The notes under the pieces are model-generated. The model searched no databases and was not told the DNA's origin. It worked only from the letters and a program-made list of their open reading frames with translations. Shown piece by piece: positions 16,330-25,388 of a DNA stretch of 64,000 nucleotides (position 1 is the stretch's first letter; every line of letters starts with the position of its first letter). This stretch comes from UBA1181 sp963648205 (lineage in GTDB: Bacteria > Bacteroidota > Bacteroidia > Bacteroidales > Paludibacteraceae), in the NCBI GenBank assembly GCA_963648205.1, contig CAVJCT010000013.1, forward strand, positions 1 through 64,000. The letters run 5' to 3'. The position numbers were made by a program, and so were the translations under genes.

Positions 16330-16910
16330 TAAAACAAAAGGCTTCCGGCATAACATTCCATTACATAAAGGACGGCGTTGAAAAAGCTAAGAAAGATGGG
16401 TTCATTACATATACAGAGTTTCCTGAAGAAAATAAAATTTATACGGATGGAGTCTTGGACATATTCGGATTAAGACTTAACAAATCCGAAAGAGCAGACA
16501 TCCAAAAATACTATGACTATTGGGAGATTGACCGTAAACTAAAAAACGACAAATACTATCTTCTTGCCCAAACCCAAGGGTTACTACCAACCGACAATTT
16601 TGAATTTTTGGCGGATTTTAACCCCACAAAAAACATCTCGTTCACTAGCGAACTTTATGGACTCACCAAATTGCAACTTTCTCGAGATATATTAAACGAA
16701 GGAGACACTCTTAGATGGGAAAAAGACCCCAATAACCCCTTCGATAAATATGCTATCAAAGTTTTTAAAGGAAATACATTCGTTGGTTATATAAAAAAAA
16801 TCCATTCTCGTATCTTCTACAAAAAATGCAGAGGCAAACTAAAAATCATAGTAAAAAGTCTGAATAGAAACGGACACTTAAATAGAGCATTCATCAAAAT
16901 ATCTTTCTGA
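16248..16910 (+). CDS. HIRAN-domain protein with damaged 5' end
   Basis: The open frame begins after a TGA at 16245. Similarity-like sequence starts at once (HIYLAWRKGAGFQR, HYIKDGVEKAKKDGF, VYTDGVLDIFGLRL-type segment). No ATG is available there; the first usable start is a TTG at 16455, which would drop about 70 residues. The C-terminal part has the HIRAN pattern (LRWEKDPNNPFDKYAIKVF, GNTFVGYIKKIHSRIFYKK). HIRAN domains bind DNA ends in helicases and also occur alone beside HipA-like genes in Bacteroidetes. It may be expressed from 16455 or be a pseudogene. Coding is AT-rich. Confidence 0.6.
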   Translation, partial: DSKNKGIAHIYLAWRKGAGFQRIIVGVIKQKASGITFHYIKDGVEKAKKDGFITYTEFPEENKIYTDGVLDIFGLRLNKSERADIQKYYDYWEIDRKLKNDKYYLLAQTQGLLPTDNFEFLADFNPTKNISFTSELYGLTKLQLSRDILNEGDTLRWEKDPNNPFDKYAIKVFKGNTFVGYIKKIHSRIFYKKCRGKLKIIVKSLNRNGHLNRAFIKISF

Positions 16911-16944
16911 TTTCTATGTACTTATTCTAAAGTGACTTTCATTC

Positions 16945-16984
16945 CCCCACATAAACAAAGCCGCGACCTCTCCAGTCGCGGCTT
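16945..16984 (-). terminator. Terminator of the purL gene
   Basis: A stem of ten base pairs (AAGCCGCGAC with GTCGCGGCTT, 7-nt loop) lies about 26 bp after the purL stop and is followed on the - strand by TTTGTTTATG. Confidence 0.75.
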
Positions 16985-17009
16985 CTCTATATCAAAAACA
17001 GACAACCTT

Positions 17010-20000
17010 CTATCTATTCTTCTCAATCCACTTCTTAGCGTTCAAGAAGGCTTCAATCCATGGTGTAACCTCGTCTTCGTGAACACGATCTGCTGGATAG
17101 TAAGCCCACTGCCATGGGAAGATGGCACGCTCCAAGTGCGGCATCATTGCCAAATGGCGACCGTCTTTTGAGCAGACTCCTGCCACGTTGTACATTGAAC
17201 CGTTTGGATTGGCTGGATAGCCCTCGTAGGTGTATTTTGCAACTACATTGTACTCGCTCTCAGCGTATGGGAAGTGGAACTTGCCCTCTCCGTGCGCTAC
17301 CCACAAGCCCAACTTGCTGCCTGCCAACGAACCGAACATCACTGAGTTGTTCTCTGGAATCGTCAATCCAACGAAGTTAGACTCGAACTTGTGCGAGTCG
17401 TTGTGCAACATCTTTGGTCCTTCGGCATGCTCAGGGTAGAGAAGTCCGAGCTCGACCATCAACTGACAACCGTTGCAGACTCCCAAACTCAAAGTGTCTT
17501 TTCTTGCGTAGAACTTAGCCAATGTCTCTTTTGCCTTCTCACTGTAACGGAAACCTCCCGCCCATCCTTTGGCAGAACCCAAAACGTCTGAGTTAGAGAA
17601 TCCTCCACAGAAGACAATCATATTGACATCTTCCAAAGTCTCACGTCCTGAAGTCAAATCGGTCATGTGAACATCCTTCACATCGAAACCTGCCAAGTAG
17701 AGTGAGTATGCCATCTCACGCTCGCCATTCGTACCTTTCTCACGAATGATAGCAGCCTTGACACCTGATCTTCCTTTGCGATCAGCAGTGAGTCCGAGAG
17801 CTGAGAGTTTGCCTTTGAATGAGTTCTTGAACTTAATCTTCAAAGGTTGTTTCTTGTAGTTCTCGTAACGCTCTTTAGCGCACTGCTCACCACTCTGGCG
17901 ACGATCCAAAAGATAAGAAGACTTGTACCAAACATCACGCAAAGCGTCAATGTCGAATACCTCCTTCTGATCGTTATGCTTAACAACGATTTCTCTCTCC
18001 TCGGTAGTCTTACCAATCTTAGCGAAGCCGATACCTGCGTTCTTCAAAATCTTCTCAACCTCACCCTTGTCTTCTACCTGAATCAAGACTCCTGGGTTCT
18101 CAGCGAAGAGAATCTTTACTAAATCTGGCTCTGGGATATCTTTAAAATTGATCTTCAAACCGCCCTTCGTGTTAGCGAAACACATCTCCAACAATGCGGT
18201 GATCATACCACCTTCAGAGATATCGTGTCCGGCTAAAATCAAATTCTTGTCTATCAACTCTTGAATAGCCTCGAAAGCATCTGCGAAGTAGCCTGGGTGA
18301 ACAACAGTTGGCACTTCATCGCCCACCTTGTTCAAAGTGGCAGCCAAAGCAGAACCACCCAACTTCAATGAGTCGAATGAGAAGTCGATATGATAGATGT
18401 ACGACTCTTTGTCTGCCAATACTGGTGAAACGATTCTGCGAACGTCTGAAACCTCTGCACCTGCCGAGATAATGACTGTTCCTGGAGAAAGTACCTTATC
18501 GCCGTCATATTTCTGAGTCATTGAGAGGGAGTCTTTTCCTGTTGGAATGTTGACACCCAACTCGCAAGCGAAGTCGCTACATGCTTCTACTGCTTTATAC
18601 AAACGTGCGTCCTCTCCTGGGTTTTTGCAAGGCCACATCCAGTTGGCACTCAACGAAACGCTGCGCAATCCGTCTGCCAACGGAGCCCATACGATGTTGG
18701 TCAATGCCTCGGCTACTGCCATCACTGAACCTGCGCATGGATCTGCCAATGCAACAGCAGGCGCATGTCCGATAGAAGTGGCGATACCGCTCTTTCCTCT
18801 GTAATCCAATGATACAGCACCTAAGTCGTTCAAAGGCAACTGCAACTCACCGGCACATTGCTGACGAGCAATCTTACCTGTTACGGAACGGTCTACCTTG
18901 TTGGTCAACCAGTCCTTACAAGCAACAGACTCCAACTGGAGGACATCGTTGATATATTCCTGAATCTTCTTAGAATCAGTCTGTACAGGTTGGAATTTCT
19001 CCTCGACAGTGTTGTCTGTGATGACAGTGCGAGGTGGTTTTCCAATCATATAATCCAAACGGAGGTCGATAGGTTTTTCACCGTTTGCACGCTCGAAGAC
19101 GAACTGCATATCGTCAGTTGTCTCTCCTACTACATACATAGGGGCGCGCTCTCTGTCGGCAATCTTCTTGATAAGGTCAACATCCTTGTCCTCAATCAAG
19201 AATCCCATACGCTCCTGACTCTCATTTCCAATGATTTCCTTGTCGGAAAGTGTAGGGTCGCCGATTGGCAACTTATCCATATCGATCTTACCACCCGTTG
19301 CTTCAACCAACTCAGACAAACAGTTCAAGTGGCCACCAGCACCATGGTCGTGGATAGAGACGATTGGGTTATTTTCAGATTCTGCCAAAGTACGAATCAC
19401 GTTAGAGACACGCTTCTGCATCTCTGGGTTGGCACGCTGAACGGCGTTCAACTCGATAGCGTTAGCGTAAAGTCCAGTGTCGACAGATGAAACGGCACCA
19501 CCACCCATACCGATGCGGTAGTTATCTCCACCCATCACTACGACTTTCTCTCCTGGCTTAGGGTCGCCCTTCAAACTGTCTTTCTTCTTAGCGAAGCCGA
19601 CACCACCTGCCAACATGATCACTTTATCGTAAGCGTATTTCTTACCATTCTCGGCATGCTCGTATGTCAACAAAGAACCGCAGATGAGCGGTTGACCGAA
19701 CTTATTACCGAAATCGCTCGCACCATTAGAAGCCTTGATCAAGATCTGCTCTGGTGTCTGATACAACCACTTACGAGGATCGAGAATATCCTCCCAGTGT
19801 CTGCCAGGTGCTGTGCGAGGATAAGCCGTCATATAAACAGCCGTACCTGCGATAGGCAAACTTGCCTTACCACCACCTAAACGGTCGCGAATCTCACCAC
19901 CCGTACCTGTTGCAGCACCATTGAAAGGCTCAACAGTTGTTGGGAAGTTGTGTGTTTCTGCCTTCAAAGAGATGACAGAGTCGATTTTTTTCACCTCGAA

Positions 20001-20696
20001 GAAATCTGGCTTATCACCGCTTGCAGGTGCAAACTGCTCAATCACAGGACCTTCGTTGAAAGCGACATTATCCTTATAAGCAGAAACAATCTTGTTAGGA
20101 TTCTTCTCGGAAGTCTTCTTGATGAGTTTGAAGAGGGAACTCTCCTTCTCCTCGCCATCGATGATGAAGAGACCGTTGAAGATTTTATGACGGCAGTGTT
20201 CAGAGTTCACTTGAGAGAATCCAAACACCTCACTATCAGTGAGTTTTCTGCCGATTTTCTCGCTCACGCCATTGAGGTATTCCATCTCTTGTTGGCTGAG
20301 TGCAAGACCTTCTTTTTGGTTGTAGGCAGCCAAATCATCGATGTAGACGATTGGATCTGGCTTTTTGTCAATCGTGAAGATGGTTTGATCAAGACCATTA
20401 TAAACACGTTGAAGCATAGGGTCATGCTCAGAGTCTTTGCCCTTAGCAGCAAAATACTCCTCAATACGGCGGATACCTTTGAGTGCCATGTTTTGTGTGA
20501 TCTCCACAGCATTGGTACTCCAAGGGGTGATCATTTCGCGACGTGGACCGATGAACCAGCCCTCCACGCTTGTCTTGTCGGTGAACTCGGCACCACTGAA
20601 AAGCCATGTCAGCTTCTCAATGTCCTGCTCGCCAAACTTTTGGTCTGCGTCCACAGCGATAAACCCTGCGTCCGCCTTTTTGAAAAATAAAACCAT
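17010..20696 (-). CDS. purL: Phosphoribosylformylglycinamidine synthase
   Basis: This is the large single-chain PurL (1228 residues) of purine synthesis, making FGAM from FGAR, glutamine and ATP. The synthetase part shows LTDSEVFGFSQVNSEHCRHKIF, the catalytic SLKAETHNFPTTVEPFNGAATG and HDHGAGGHLNCLSELVEATGG. The C-terminal glutaminase has the nucleophile in LGVCNGCQLM and the His-Glu pair in MMPHLERAIFPW. Length is normal for the Gram-negative fused form. It lies 57 bp after the TSCPD gene on the same strand and has its own terminator. purE and purD are on the right arm of the window. Confidence 0.97.
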   Translation of the reverse strand: MVLFFKKADAGFIAVDADQKFGEQDIEKLTWLFSGAEFTDKTSVEGWFIGPRREMITPWSTNAVEITQNMALKGIRRIEEYFAAKGKDSEHDPMLQRVYNGLDQTIFTIDKKPDPIVYIDDLAAYNQKEGLALSQQEMEYLNGVSEKIGRKLTDSEVFGFSQVNSEHCRHKIFNGLFIIDGEEKESSLFKLIKKTSEKNPNKIVSAYKDNVAFNEGPVIEQFAPASGDKPDFFEVKKIDSVISLKAETHNFPTTVEPFNGAATGTGGEIRDRLGGGKASLPIAGTAVYMTAYPRTAPGRHWEDILDPRKWLYQTPEQILIKASNGASDFGNKFGQPLICGSLLTYEHAENGKKYAYDKVIMLAGGVGFAKKKDSLKGDPKPGEKVVVMGGDNYRIGMGGGAVSSVDTGLYANAIELNAVQRANPEMQKRVSNVIRTLAESENNPIVSIHDHGAGGHLNCLSELVEATGGKIDMDKLPIGDPTLSDKEIIGNESQERMGFLIEDKDVDLIKKIADRERAPMYVVGETTDDMQFVFERANGEKPIDLRLDYMIGKPPRTVITDNTVEEKFQPVQTDSKKIQEYINDVLQLESVACKDWLTNKVDRSVTGKIARQQCAGELQLPLNDLGAVSLDYRGKSGIATSIGHAPAVALADPCAGSVMAVAEALTNIVWAPLADGLRSVSLSANWMWPCKNPGEDARLYKAVEACSDFACELGVNIPTGKDSLSMTQKYDGDKVLSPGTVIISAGAEVSDVRRIVSPVLADKESYIYHIDFSFDSLKLGGSALAATLNKVGDEVPTVVHPGYFADAFEAIQELIDKNLILAGHDISEGGMITALLEMCFANTKGGLKINFKDIPEPDLVKILFAENPGVLIQVEDKGEVEKILKNAGIGFAKIGKTTEEREIVVKHNDQKEVFDIDALRDVWYKSSYLLDRRQSGEQCAKERYENYKKQPLKIKFKNSFKGKLSALGLTADRKGRSGVKAAIIREKGTNGEREMAYSLYLAGFDVKDVHMTDLTSGRETLEDVNMIVFCGGFSNSDVLGSAKGWAGGFRYSEKAKETLAKFYARKDTLSLGVCNGCQLMVELGLLYPEHAEGPKMLHNDSHKFESNFVGLTIPENNSVMFGSLAGSKLGLWVAHGEGKFHFPYAESEYNVVAKYTYEGYPANPNGSMYNVAGVCSKDGRHLAMMPHLERAIFPWQWAYYPADRVHEDEVTPWIEAFLNAKKWIEKNR

Positions 20697-20753
20697 TCGT
20701 TATTATTTTTTTATTTCTGAATCTCGTTTATCAGTGTTCTCTCCTACTTTTTT

Positions 20754-21002
20754 TTACAAAAACTGCTCTAAAGCATGCGCCAACTGGTCGGGACAAGAGG
20801 TTCCTCGTCCTCCGCAATCAATGCCTTTCAATCGCTCAATTGCATCCTTCACACGCATACCTTTCGTCAGTGCAGCCACCCCTTGGGTATTGCCCGGACA
20901 GCCACCGTAGAATCGTACACTCTTAATAATACCATCTTCAACAGAGACTTCTATCACCTTCGAGCATGTCCCCGTACATTGATATAGTTTCTTCTGTTCC
21001 AT
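20754..21002 (-). CDS. TSCPD-domain small protein
   Basis: About 82 residues from the ATG at 21002; a TTG three codons earlier is less likely. The ends carry paired cysteines, YQCTGTCSKVIEV at the start and GGCPGNTQGVAALTKGM in the middle, closing with the family motif CGGRGTSCPDQLAHAL. TSCPD domains also occur at the end of vitamin B12-dependent ribonucleotide reductases, and this stand-alone form is common in Bacteroidetes and Firmicutes. A metal-binding role is likely from the cysteines, but the physiological role is unknown. Confidence 0.85.
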   Translation of the reverse strand: MEQKKLYQCTGTCSKVIEVSVEDGIIKSVRFYGGCPGNTQGVAALTKGMRVKDAIERLKGIDCGGRGTSCPDQLAHALEQFL

Positions 21003-21031
21003 TTTAGACAAAGTGAATAATATTTTCTTTT

Positions 21032-22243
21032 TTATTTGATGCTCAGGAGTGCCTGCAAGAACTCTTCGCCCTTCAGCAATCCGTATGCACCTTTCTGGGC
21101 GGCAAACTCGTCATATACCTGAACTGAATCTGGCTCAATTCCAGGGTAATAGATGAGGAATGGAATTGGCTCTGCCACATGAGTCTTCAAACGACAAGGG
21201 GTCGGATGATCGGGAAGAATAGCGATTGCCACTGGCTCATCCCATTTTGAAACCTCTTCGTAAATTGGTTTCACAACACGGTTCTCCAAGTATTCAACAG
21301 TCTTCTTCTTCAACTCAACATTACCTTCGTGTCCGGCTTCGTCGCTCGCTTCAATGTGAAGATAGACGAAATCGTGGGTGCGAAGTGCGTCGATAGCGGC
21401 TTGTGCCTTTCCTTCGTAGTTGGTGTCATACAATCCTGTAGCACCTTCCACCTCAATCACCTCCAAACCTGCGTAAACTCCGATACCGCGAATCAAATCG
21501 ACTGCCGAGATGACAGCGCCACTCTTCAATCCGTAGAGTTCCATCAAAGTCTTCATGTTAGGTTTGTAGCCGGCAGACCAAGGCCAGATGCTGTTTGCAG
21601 GGTCTTTACCCTCTGCCACACGCTTCTTGTTGACAGGATGCTCAGGAAGAATCTCCATTGATTTGAGAATCAACTCATTGAGCAATTTGGCAGTCTCCTC
21701 AGCAGCAGGAGTATCGGCTTTCACCAACACATCTTTGTATGGAGTGCCTGGCACATCGTGAGGGGGTGTGCATGAGACATGCTTGTCTCCACCCTTAATC
21801 TTCAACAAATGGCGATATGAAATGCCTGGGTAAAAACGAACTTTGTCGTTACCCAATTTCTCGTTGAGATAATCGATCAACTGGTAAGCCTCTTCATTAG
21901 AGATATGGCCTGCGGAGTGATTCTTAATCTTTCCGTCCTGCACGCAAATCACGTTGCAGCGCATTGCCATCTCACCGGGTTCAATGTCCACACCCATACT
22001 GGCAGCCTCCAAAGAACCACGTCCTTCAAACACCTTGTGAACATCGTAACCCAAAACCTCGAGGTTGGCAATCTCACTGCCTGGATGGAAACCAGCAGGG
22101 ACAGTTGCCAACATTCCGCTACGACCCTTGCGTGCCAACATATCCATAGTCGGCGTCTCTGCCGCTTGCAGAATCGTTTTGTTGCCTAAAGATGGAATTG
22201 GCTCGTCTGCCATTCCGTCTCCTAATATAATCAAATATTTCAT
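21032..22243 (-). CDS. apgM: Cofactor-independent phosphoglycerate mutase (archaeal-type, apgM family)
   Basis: The ~403-residue protein belongs to the alkaline phosphatase superfamily group earlier annotated as a proposed homoserine kinase. It has YLIILGDGMADEPIPSLGNK (metal ligand Asp), PGSEIANLEVLGYD (nucleophile Ser), and C-terminal metal ligands in HIEASDEAGHEG and ILPDHPTPC. The expected reaction interconverts 3- and 2-phosphoglycerate in glycolysis. In many Bacteroidetes the gene sits beside thrA and thrC; here thrA is 10 kb away across the origin. The ATG at 22243 is chosen over the GTG at 22246. Confidence 0.85.
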   Translation of the reverse strand: MKYLIILGDGMADEPIPSLGNKTILQAAETPTMDMLARKGRSGMLATVPAGFHPGSEIANLEVLGYDVHKVFEGRGSLEAASMGVDIEPGEMAMRCNVICVQDGKIKNHSAGHISNEEAYQLIDYLNEKLGNDKVRFYPGISYRHLLKIKGGDKHVSCTPPHDVPGTPYKDVLVKADTPAAEETAKLLNELILKSMEILPEHPVNKKRVAEGKDPANSIWPWSAGYKPNMKTLMELYGLKSGAVISAVDLIRGIGVYAGLEVIEVEGATGLYDTNYEGKAQAAIDALRTHDFVYLHIEASDEAGHEGNVELKKKTVEYLENRVVKPIYEEVSKWDEPVAIAILPDHPTPCRLKTHVAEPIPFLIYYPGIEPDSVQVYDEFAAQKGAYGLLKGEEFLQALLSIK

Positions 22244-22313
22244 CACTCTGTTGTTTTGGTTTCTTAATTCAGTGGCGAGAAGCCAAAAACGAAGTTCTAT
22301 AGAACTTTCAAGT

Positions 22314-23345
22314 CTATGCTTTCTCGCTTAGTTTCTGCTGCCATTTCCATGCGGAGAGCAGCGTCTCACCCAACGTCTCCTCGGCTTTCCAGCCCAACTC
22401 TTTGTTGGCGTACGATGGGTCTGCCCAAATCTGCTCAATGTCTCCCTCACGTCTTGGCGCAATCTTGTAAGGGACGTTCACACCCGTCACCTCCATGAAG
22501 GTTTTCACCAACTCCAAGACAGAGACACCACGACCTGTGCCTAAGTTGAACACTTCGACATTCGACTTTCCTTTCTCCTCAACCAAACGATTGACTGCCA
22601 CAACATGCGCCTTTGCCAAATCAACCACTCCGAGATAGTCGCGGATGCAACTGCCATCAGGTGTGTTATAGTCGTCGCCAAAGACACTCAACTCTTTGCG
22701 AATACCTGCCGCCGTCTGTGTAACGTATGGCAAAAGATTGTTAGGTACACCGTTTGGCAACTCGCCAATCTCAGCACTTGGGTGCGCACCAATCGGATTG
22801 AAATAGCGCAAAAGAACGACACGCAAATCAGGGTATGCAAGGGAGGTATCACGAAGGATATCCTCGCAAATCTGTTTCGTGCGACCGTAAGGTGAAGTGG
22901 CAGGCTTGATAGGAGCCTGCTCGGTTACTGGCAACTGGTCGGGCTGCCCATAGACTGTGCATGATGATGAGAAGACGATATTCTTGATACCGAACTTGTG
23001 CATCAACTGCAACAGATTAATCAACGAAACGATATTGTTTCTATAATATAATAGCGGTTCTTTCACCGACTCGCCCACCGACTTGGATGCGGCGAAATGT
23101 GTAACTGCCACAATCTCAGGATGTTTCTCCATGAAACGCTCCAACGAGTTGTAGTCTTTACAATCTATATTTTCATATACAACGGGTACACCGATGATCT
23201 TCTTGATTCCTTCCAAAACACCAACATTGGAATTGGACAAGTTATCAATGATAATCGGCTCATAGCCAGCATTATAGAGTTCAACGACTGCGTGTGAACC
23301 AATATAGCCAGTTCCGCCCGTTACTAATACTTTTCCTCTTGACAT
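22314..23345 (-). CDS. galE: UDP-glucose 4-epimerase
   Basis: GalE interconverts UDP-glucose and UDP-galactose with bound NAD. The N-terminal KVLVTGGTGYIGSHAVVELY is the NAD-binding glycine motif. The catalytic SSSCTVYG and YGRTKQICE provide the Ser/Tyr/Lys of short-chain dehydrogenases, and SCIRDYLGVVDLAKAHV is the epimerase signature. Length (343) is typical. It follows the sugar nucleotidyltransferase gene by 8 bp, a likely operon feeding nucleotide sugars to glycan synthesis. Confidence 0.96.
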   Translation of the reverse strand: MSRGKVLVTGGTGYIGSHAVVELYNAGYEPIIIDNLSNSNVGVLEGIKKIIGVPVVYENIDCKDYNSLERFMEKHPEIVAVTHFAASKSVGESVKEPLLYYRNNIVSLINLLQLMHKFGIKNIVFSSSCTVYGQPDQLPVTEQAPIKPATSPYGRTKQICEDILRDTSLAYPDLRVVLLRYFNPIGAHPSAEIGELPNGVPNNLLPYVTQTAAGIRKELSVFGDDYNTPDGSCIRDYLGVVDLAKAHVVAVNRLVEEKGKSNVEVFNLGTGRGVSVLELVKTFMEVTGVNVPYKIAPRREGDIEQIWADPSYANKELGWKAEETLGETLLSAWKWQQKLSEKA

Positions 23346-23353
23346 AATTCTTC

Positions 23354-24259
23354 TTAAAAAAGTTTTTCTGGGTAGACACCCGACTTAATCAGACTTTCGA
23401 TTTTTGCAACCACTGATGGACGATCTTCTTTGTAGGTAACGCCAAACCATTTGCATGGAGTGTCAAGCACCTCAATGGTCGCTATCTTACTCTGAATCAA
23501 CTTGTTAATCATCGTAGGGATTCCATATTCAGCCTTAATATTGCCGACGTTCTCTTTCAAGAACACTTTGAAATCAGCCTCTGAATGAACGAAATAATCG
23601 GGAGTGAGTCCCCACATATTCATAGAGACTGGCAAATTCTCGTCAATCTCGTCGTACGCGCCTGTCTCTTGGTTTTTGAACACCACCACTGCGCCCTTAC
23701 GTTGCACCTCATAGTGTTCAACTACGGTTGTCAAGTGGTTGGCAGCATCCGTATGGCAGACACCGCGCGAAACGTGTCCGCTCTCAGAAAGCGTATTGCC
23801 TAAACGATAGCCCACCATGCAGTATTCGTTCTGTTTGCCTTCCAACTTTTTCAATGCATCCGCTAAGATTTGGAAACTCTCTTTTCCGTAGAAATCATCG
23901 GCATTGATAACAGCGAAAGGTTCGTGGATTGCCTTCGCACCCATCATAATGGCGTGGTTCGTACCCCAAGGTTTTTCACGACCTTCTGGCACTGAGAAAC
24001 CCTCTGGAAGAGAATCCATCTCTTGATAAACCAACTCTGTGGCTACTATCTTGCTATATTTCTTTGCAATTTTCTCCTGAAATTCGCTGTCGAAAGAGCG
24101 ACGGATGACGAAAACGACCTTTCCAAATCCTGCTCGCACCGCATCGTAAATGGAGTAGTCCATAATCGTCTCTCCATTCGGACCAAGTCCATCCAACTGC
24201 TTCAGTCCACCATATCGGCTACCCATACCGGCAGCCAAAACCAATAACGTAGGTTTCAT
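23354..24259 (-). CDS. Sugar-nucleotide pyrophosphorylase-like nucleotidyltransferase
   Basis: The 301-residue protein opens with LVLAAGMGSRYGGLKQLDGLG, the nucleotide-binding loop of sugar-1-phosphate nucleotidyltransferases, with a lysine in the loop and a metal-site Asp in FAVINADDFYG (~residue 125). It belongs to the Bacteroidetes NTP-transferase family, but the sugar and nucleotide cannot be told from sequence. It is the first gene left of the replication origin, transcribed away from it, and forms an operon with galE. Confidence 0.85.
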   Translation of the reverse strand: MKPTLLVLAAGMGSRYGGLKQLDGLGPNGETIMDYSIYDAVRAGFGKVVFVIRRSFDSEFQEKIAKKYSKIVATELVYQEMDSLPEGFSVPEGREKPWGTNHAIMMGAKAIHEPFAVINADDFYGKESFQILADALKKLEGKQNEYCMVGYRLGNTLSESGHVSRGVCHTDAANHLTTVVEHYEVQRKGAVVVFKNQETGAYDEIDENLPVSMNMWGLTPDYFVHSEADFKVFLKENVGNIKAEYGIPTMINKLIQSKIATIEVLDTPCKWFGVTYKEDRPSVVAKIESLIKSGVYPEKLF

Positions 24260-24285
24260 CTATAATCTTTTTCTTTTATGTCGAA

Positions 24286-24293
24286 CAAATATA
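24286..24293 (-). promoter_or_regulatory. -7 element for the nucleotidyltransferase-galE operon
   Basis: TATATTTG on the - strand matches TAnnTTTG, 27 bp upstream of the start codon. A TTTG lies only 14 bp further upstream, closer than normal for a -33 element. Confidence 0.5.
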
Positions 24294-24392
24294 TCGTACA
24301 AAAATAGCAAAAAAAGAGAAGAGCAACTTAGTTATTGGTTCTAAAATTTATAATCGCTCCGAATGCACCTGTTTTTCAGCCCATCTTCCCTT

Positions 24393-24465
24393 TGCGGAAA
24401 CTTTGTAATCTTTCTATGGTTGCGGAAAAATTGTCATCTTTCAACTGCGGAAGTTTTGTAATGTT
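24393..24465 (+). repeat. Distal forward iterons (three copies)
   Basis: Three direct copies of TGCGGAA(A/G)nnTTGTnATnTT start at 24393, 24421 and 24446, spaced 28 and 25 bp. A weaker TACGGAAAAT match follows at 24466. Confidence 0.8.
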
Positions 24466-24682
24466 TACGGAAAATCAGTCCACTTTCCATCCTCAAAAGA
24501 TAACATTTCTTCCGCACCAACAGGATTTAAAGGTTCACTTGCGGAAAGATTGTTATGTTTTACTGGGTGAAAAGCATTCTGAGCGTCTAAACCTATCATT
24601 TCTTCCGCAGAGGAAGGCGGAAATTTAGCCATTCTGCGAGCAAACCTTTCATTTTTTCCGCACTAACAGTCCTTGATTCGCT

Positions 24683-24703
24683 AATCATTACTATGTAATG
24701 ATT
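24683..24703. repeat. Perfect palindrome in the origin
   Basis: AATCATTAC and GTAATGATT form 9-bp arms around TAT. It differs from the iteron sequence, so it may be a separate protein site or a structural element beside the AT-rich block. Confidence 0.6.
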
Positions 24704-24924
24704 ATTTTATGTATTTTATAAATAACTGATATTCAATATATTATGCATTTTACTGCGGAAACTTTGCAATCTTTTCCTTTCTTTTGAGCCTGTCCCCCCT
24801 CTCCTTTTCCTCTATACCTTATATATAAGATAACATTTTTTCCGCACTTGTTTTATTTAACTTATTGATTATTAATAAATTACGTTCAAAATGCGGAAAG
24901 ATTGTTATTTCTCTGGTCATTAAA

Positions 24925-25041
24925 AACATTACAATTTTTCCGCTATGTGGGGCAAAGGCAACATTCTTTCCGCATCAAGGTTTCATTTCTTCCGCAATCG
25001 AGATAACATTTCTTCCACACAAAGGCAACATTTTTTCCGCA
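24925..25041 (-). repeat. Central inverted iteron cluster (five copies)
   Basis: Five copies in the orientation AACATTnnTTCCGCA start at 24925, 24955, 24977, 25000 and 25022. The last four are spaced 22, 23 and 22 bp, about two helical turns. The copy at 25000 has CCACA in place of CCGCA, and the one at 24925 ends CCGCT. Confidence 0.82.
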
Positions 25042-25172
25042 CAGAAGTGGCGACAGCCCTTTGTTCATCGCACTTCTCGCCTCCTTTTAAAATAAAGAAA
25101 TAAAATATTTTATAAAATCATATATATATAAGAAGGGCAAAATTTTTTTTGTTTTAAATTTTTTCCTCACTG

Positions 25173-25181
25173 TGTGAATAA
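25173..25181 (-). promoter_or_regulatory. DnaA-box match
   Basis: TGTGAATAA is the complement of TTATTCACA and matches the consensus TTATnCACA. It lies between the AT-rich block and the rep-proximal iterons. Confidence 0.5.
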
Positions 25182-25238
25182 TGGTTGGCAGAAAAGAAAA
25201 CATTTCTTCCGCAGTGAAATTTTCTATACCTTATTATA

Positions 25239-25247
25239 TTATACACA
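25239..25247 (+). promoter_or_regulatory. DnaA-box match
   Basis: TTATACACA matches TTATnCACA exactly, 57 bp from the first box and in opposite orientation. Rep/iteron origins such as those of pSC101 and P1 use host DnaA at boxes like these. Confidence 0.5.
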
Positions 25248-25322
25248 ATCGTTAATCCCTTTTATTTACTTGCTTCTTAGACCATTCTGTGCGGAAAGAT
25301 TGTAATCTTTTTTGGCGGTGAG

Positions 25323-25386
25323 TGCGGAATAAATGAAATATTTTTGCGGAACTATTGTTTTGTTTCTGCGGAATAACTGTTATATT
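25323..25386 (+). repeat. Rep-proximal iterons at exact 22-bp spacing
   Basis: Three direct copies starting TGCGGAA at 25323, 25345 and 25367 are each 22 bp apart. A decayed fourth unit starts at 25387. A stronger copy at 25290 lies 33 bp before the first. They cover the rep promoter, so Rep binding here should repress its own gene. Confidence 0.82.
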
Positions 25387-25388
25387 TG
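25359..25388 (+). promoter_or_regulatory. Promoter of the rep gene
   Basis: TTTG (25359-25362), an 18-bp spacer and TATATTTG (25381-25388) match the Bacteroidetes -33/-7 pattern. Both elements lie within the 22-bp iteron series. A small palindrome, AATTCA-G-TGAATT (25405-25417), lies between the -7 element and the ATG. Confidence 0.65.

Noticed and set aside
19950..20690. 246-codon + strand frame opposite purL
   Set aside because: Antisense shadow of the well-supported PurL N-terminal region.
24335..25095. Two short + strand frames inside the origin region (24335-24628 and 24865-25095)
   Set aside because: They consist of iteron sequence read through (repeated FLPH and SSA-like pieces) and have no start context.
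24393..25386. Iterons as transposon ends or a satellite
   Set aside because: Copies occur in both orientations with about 22-bp phasing, are limited to the stretch beside a Rep gene, and no transposase is nearby.
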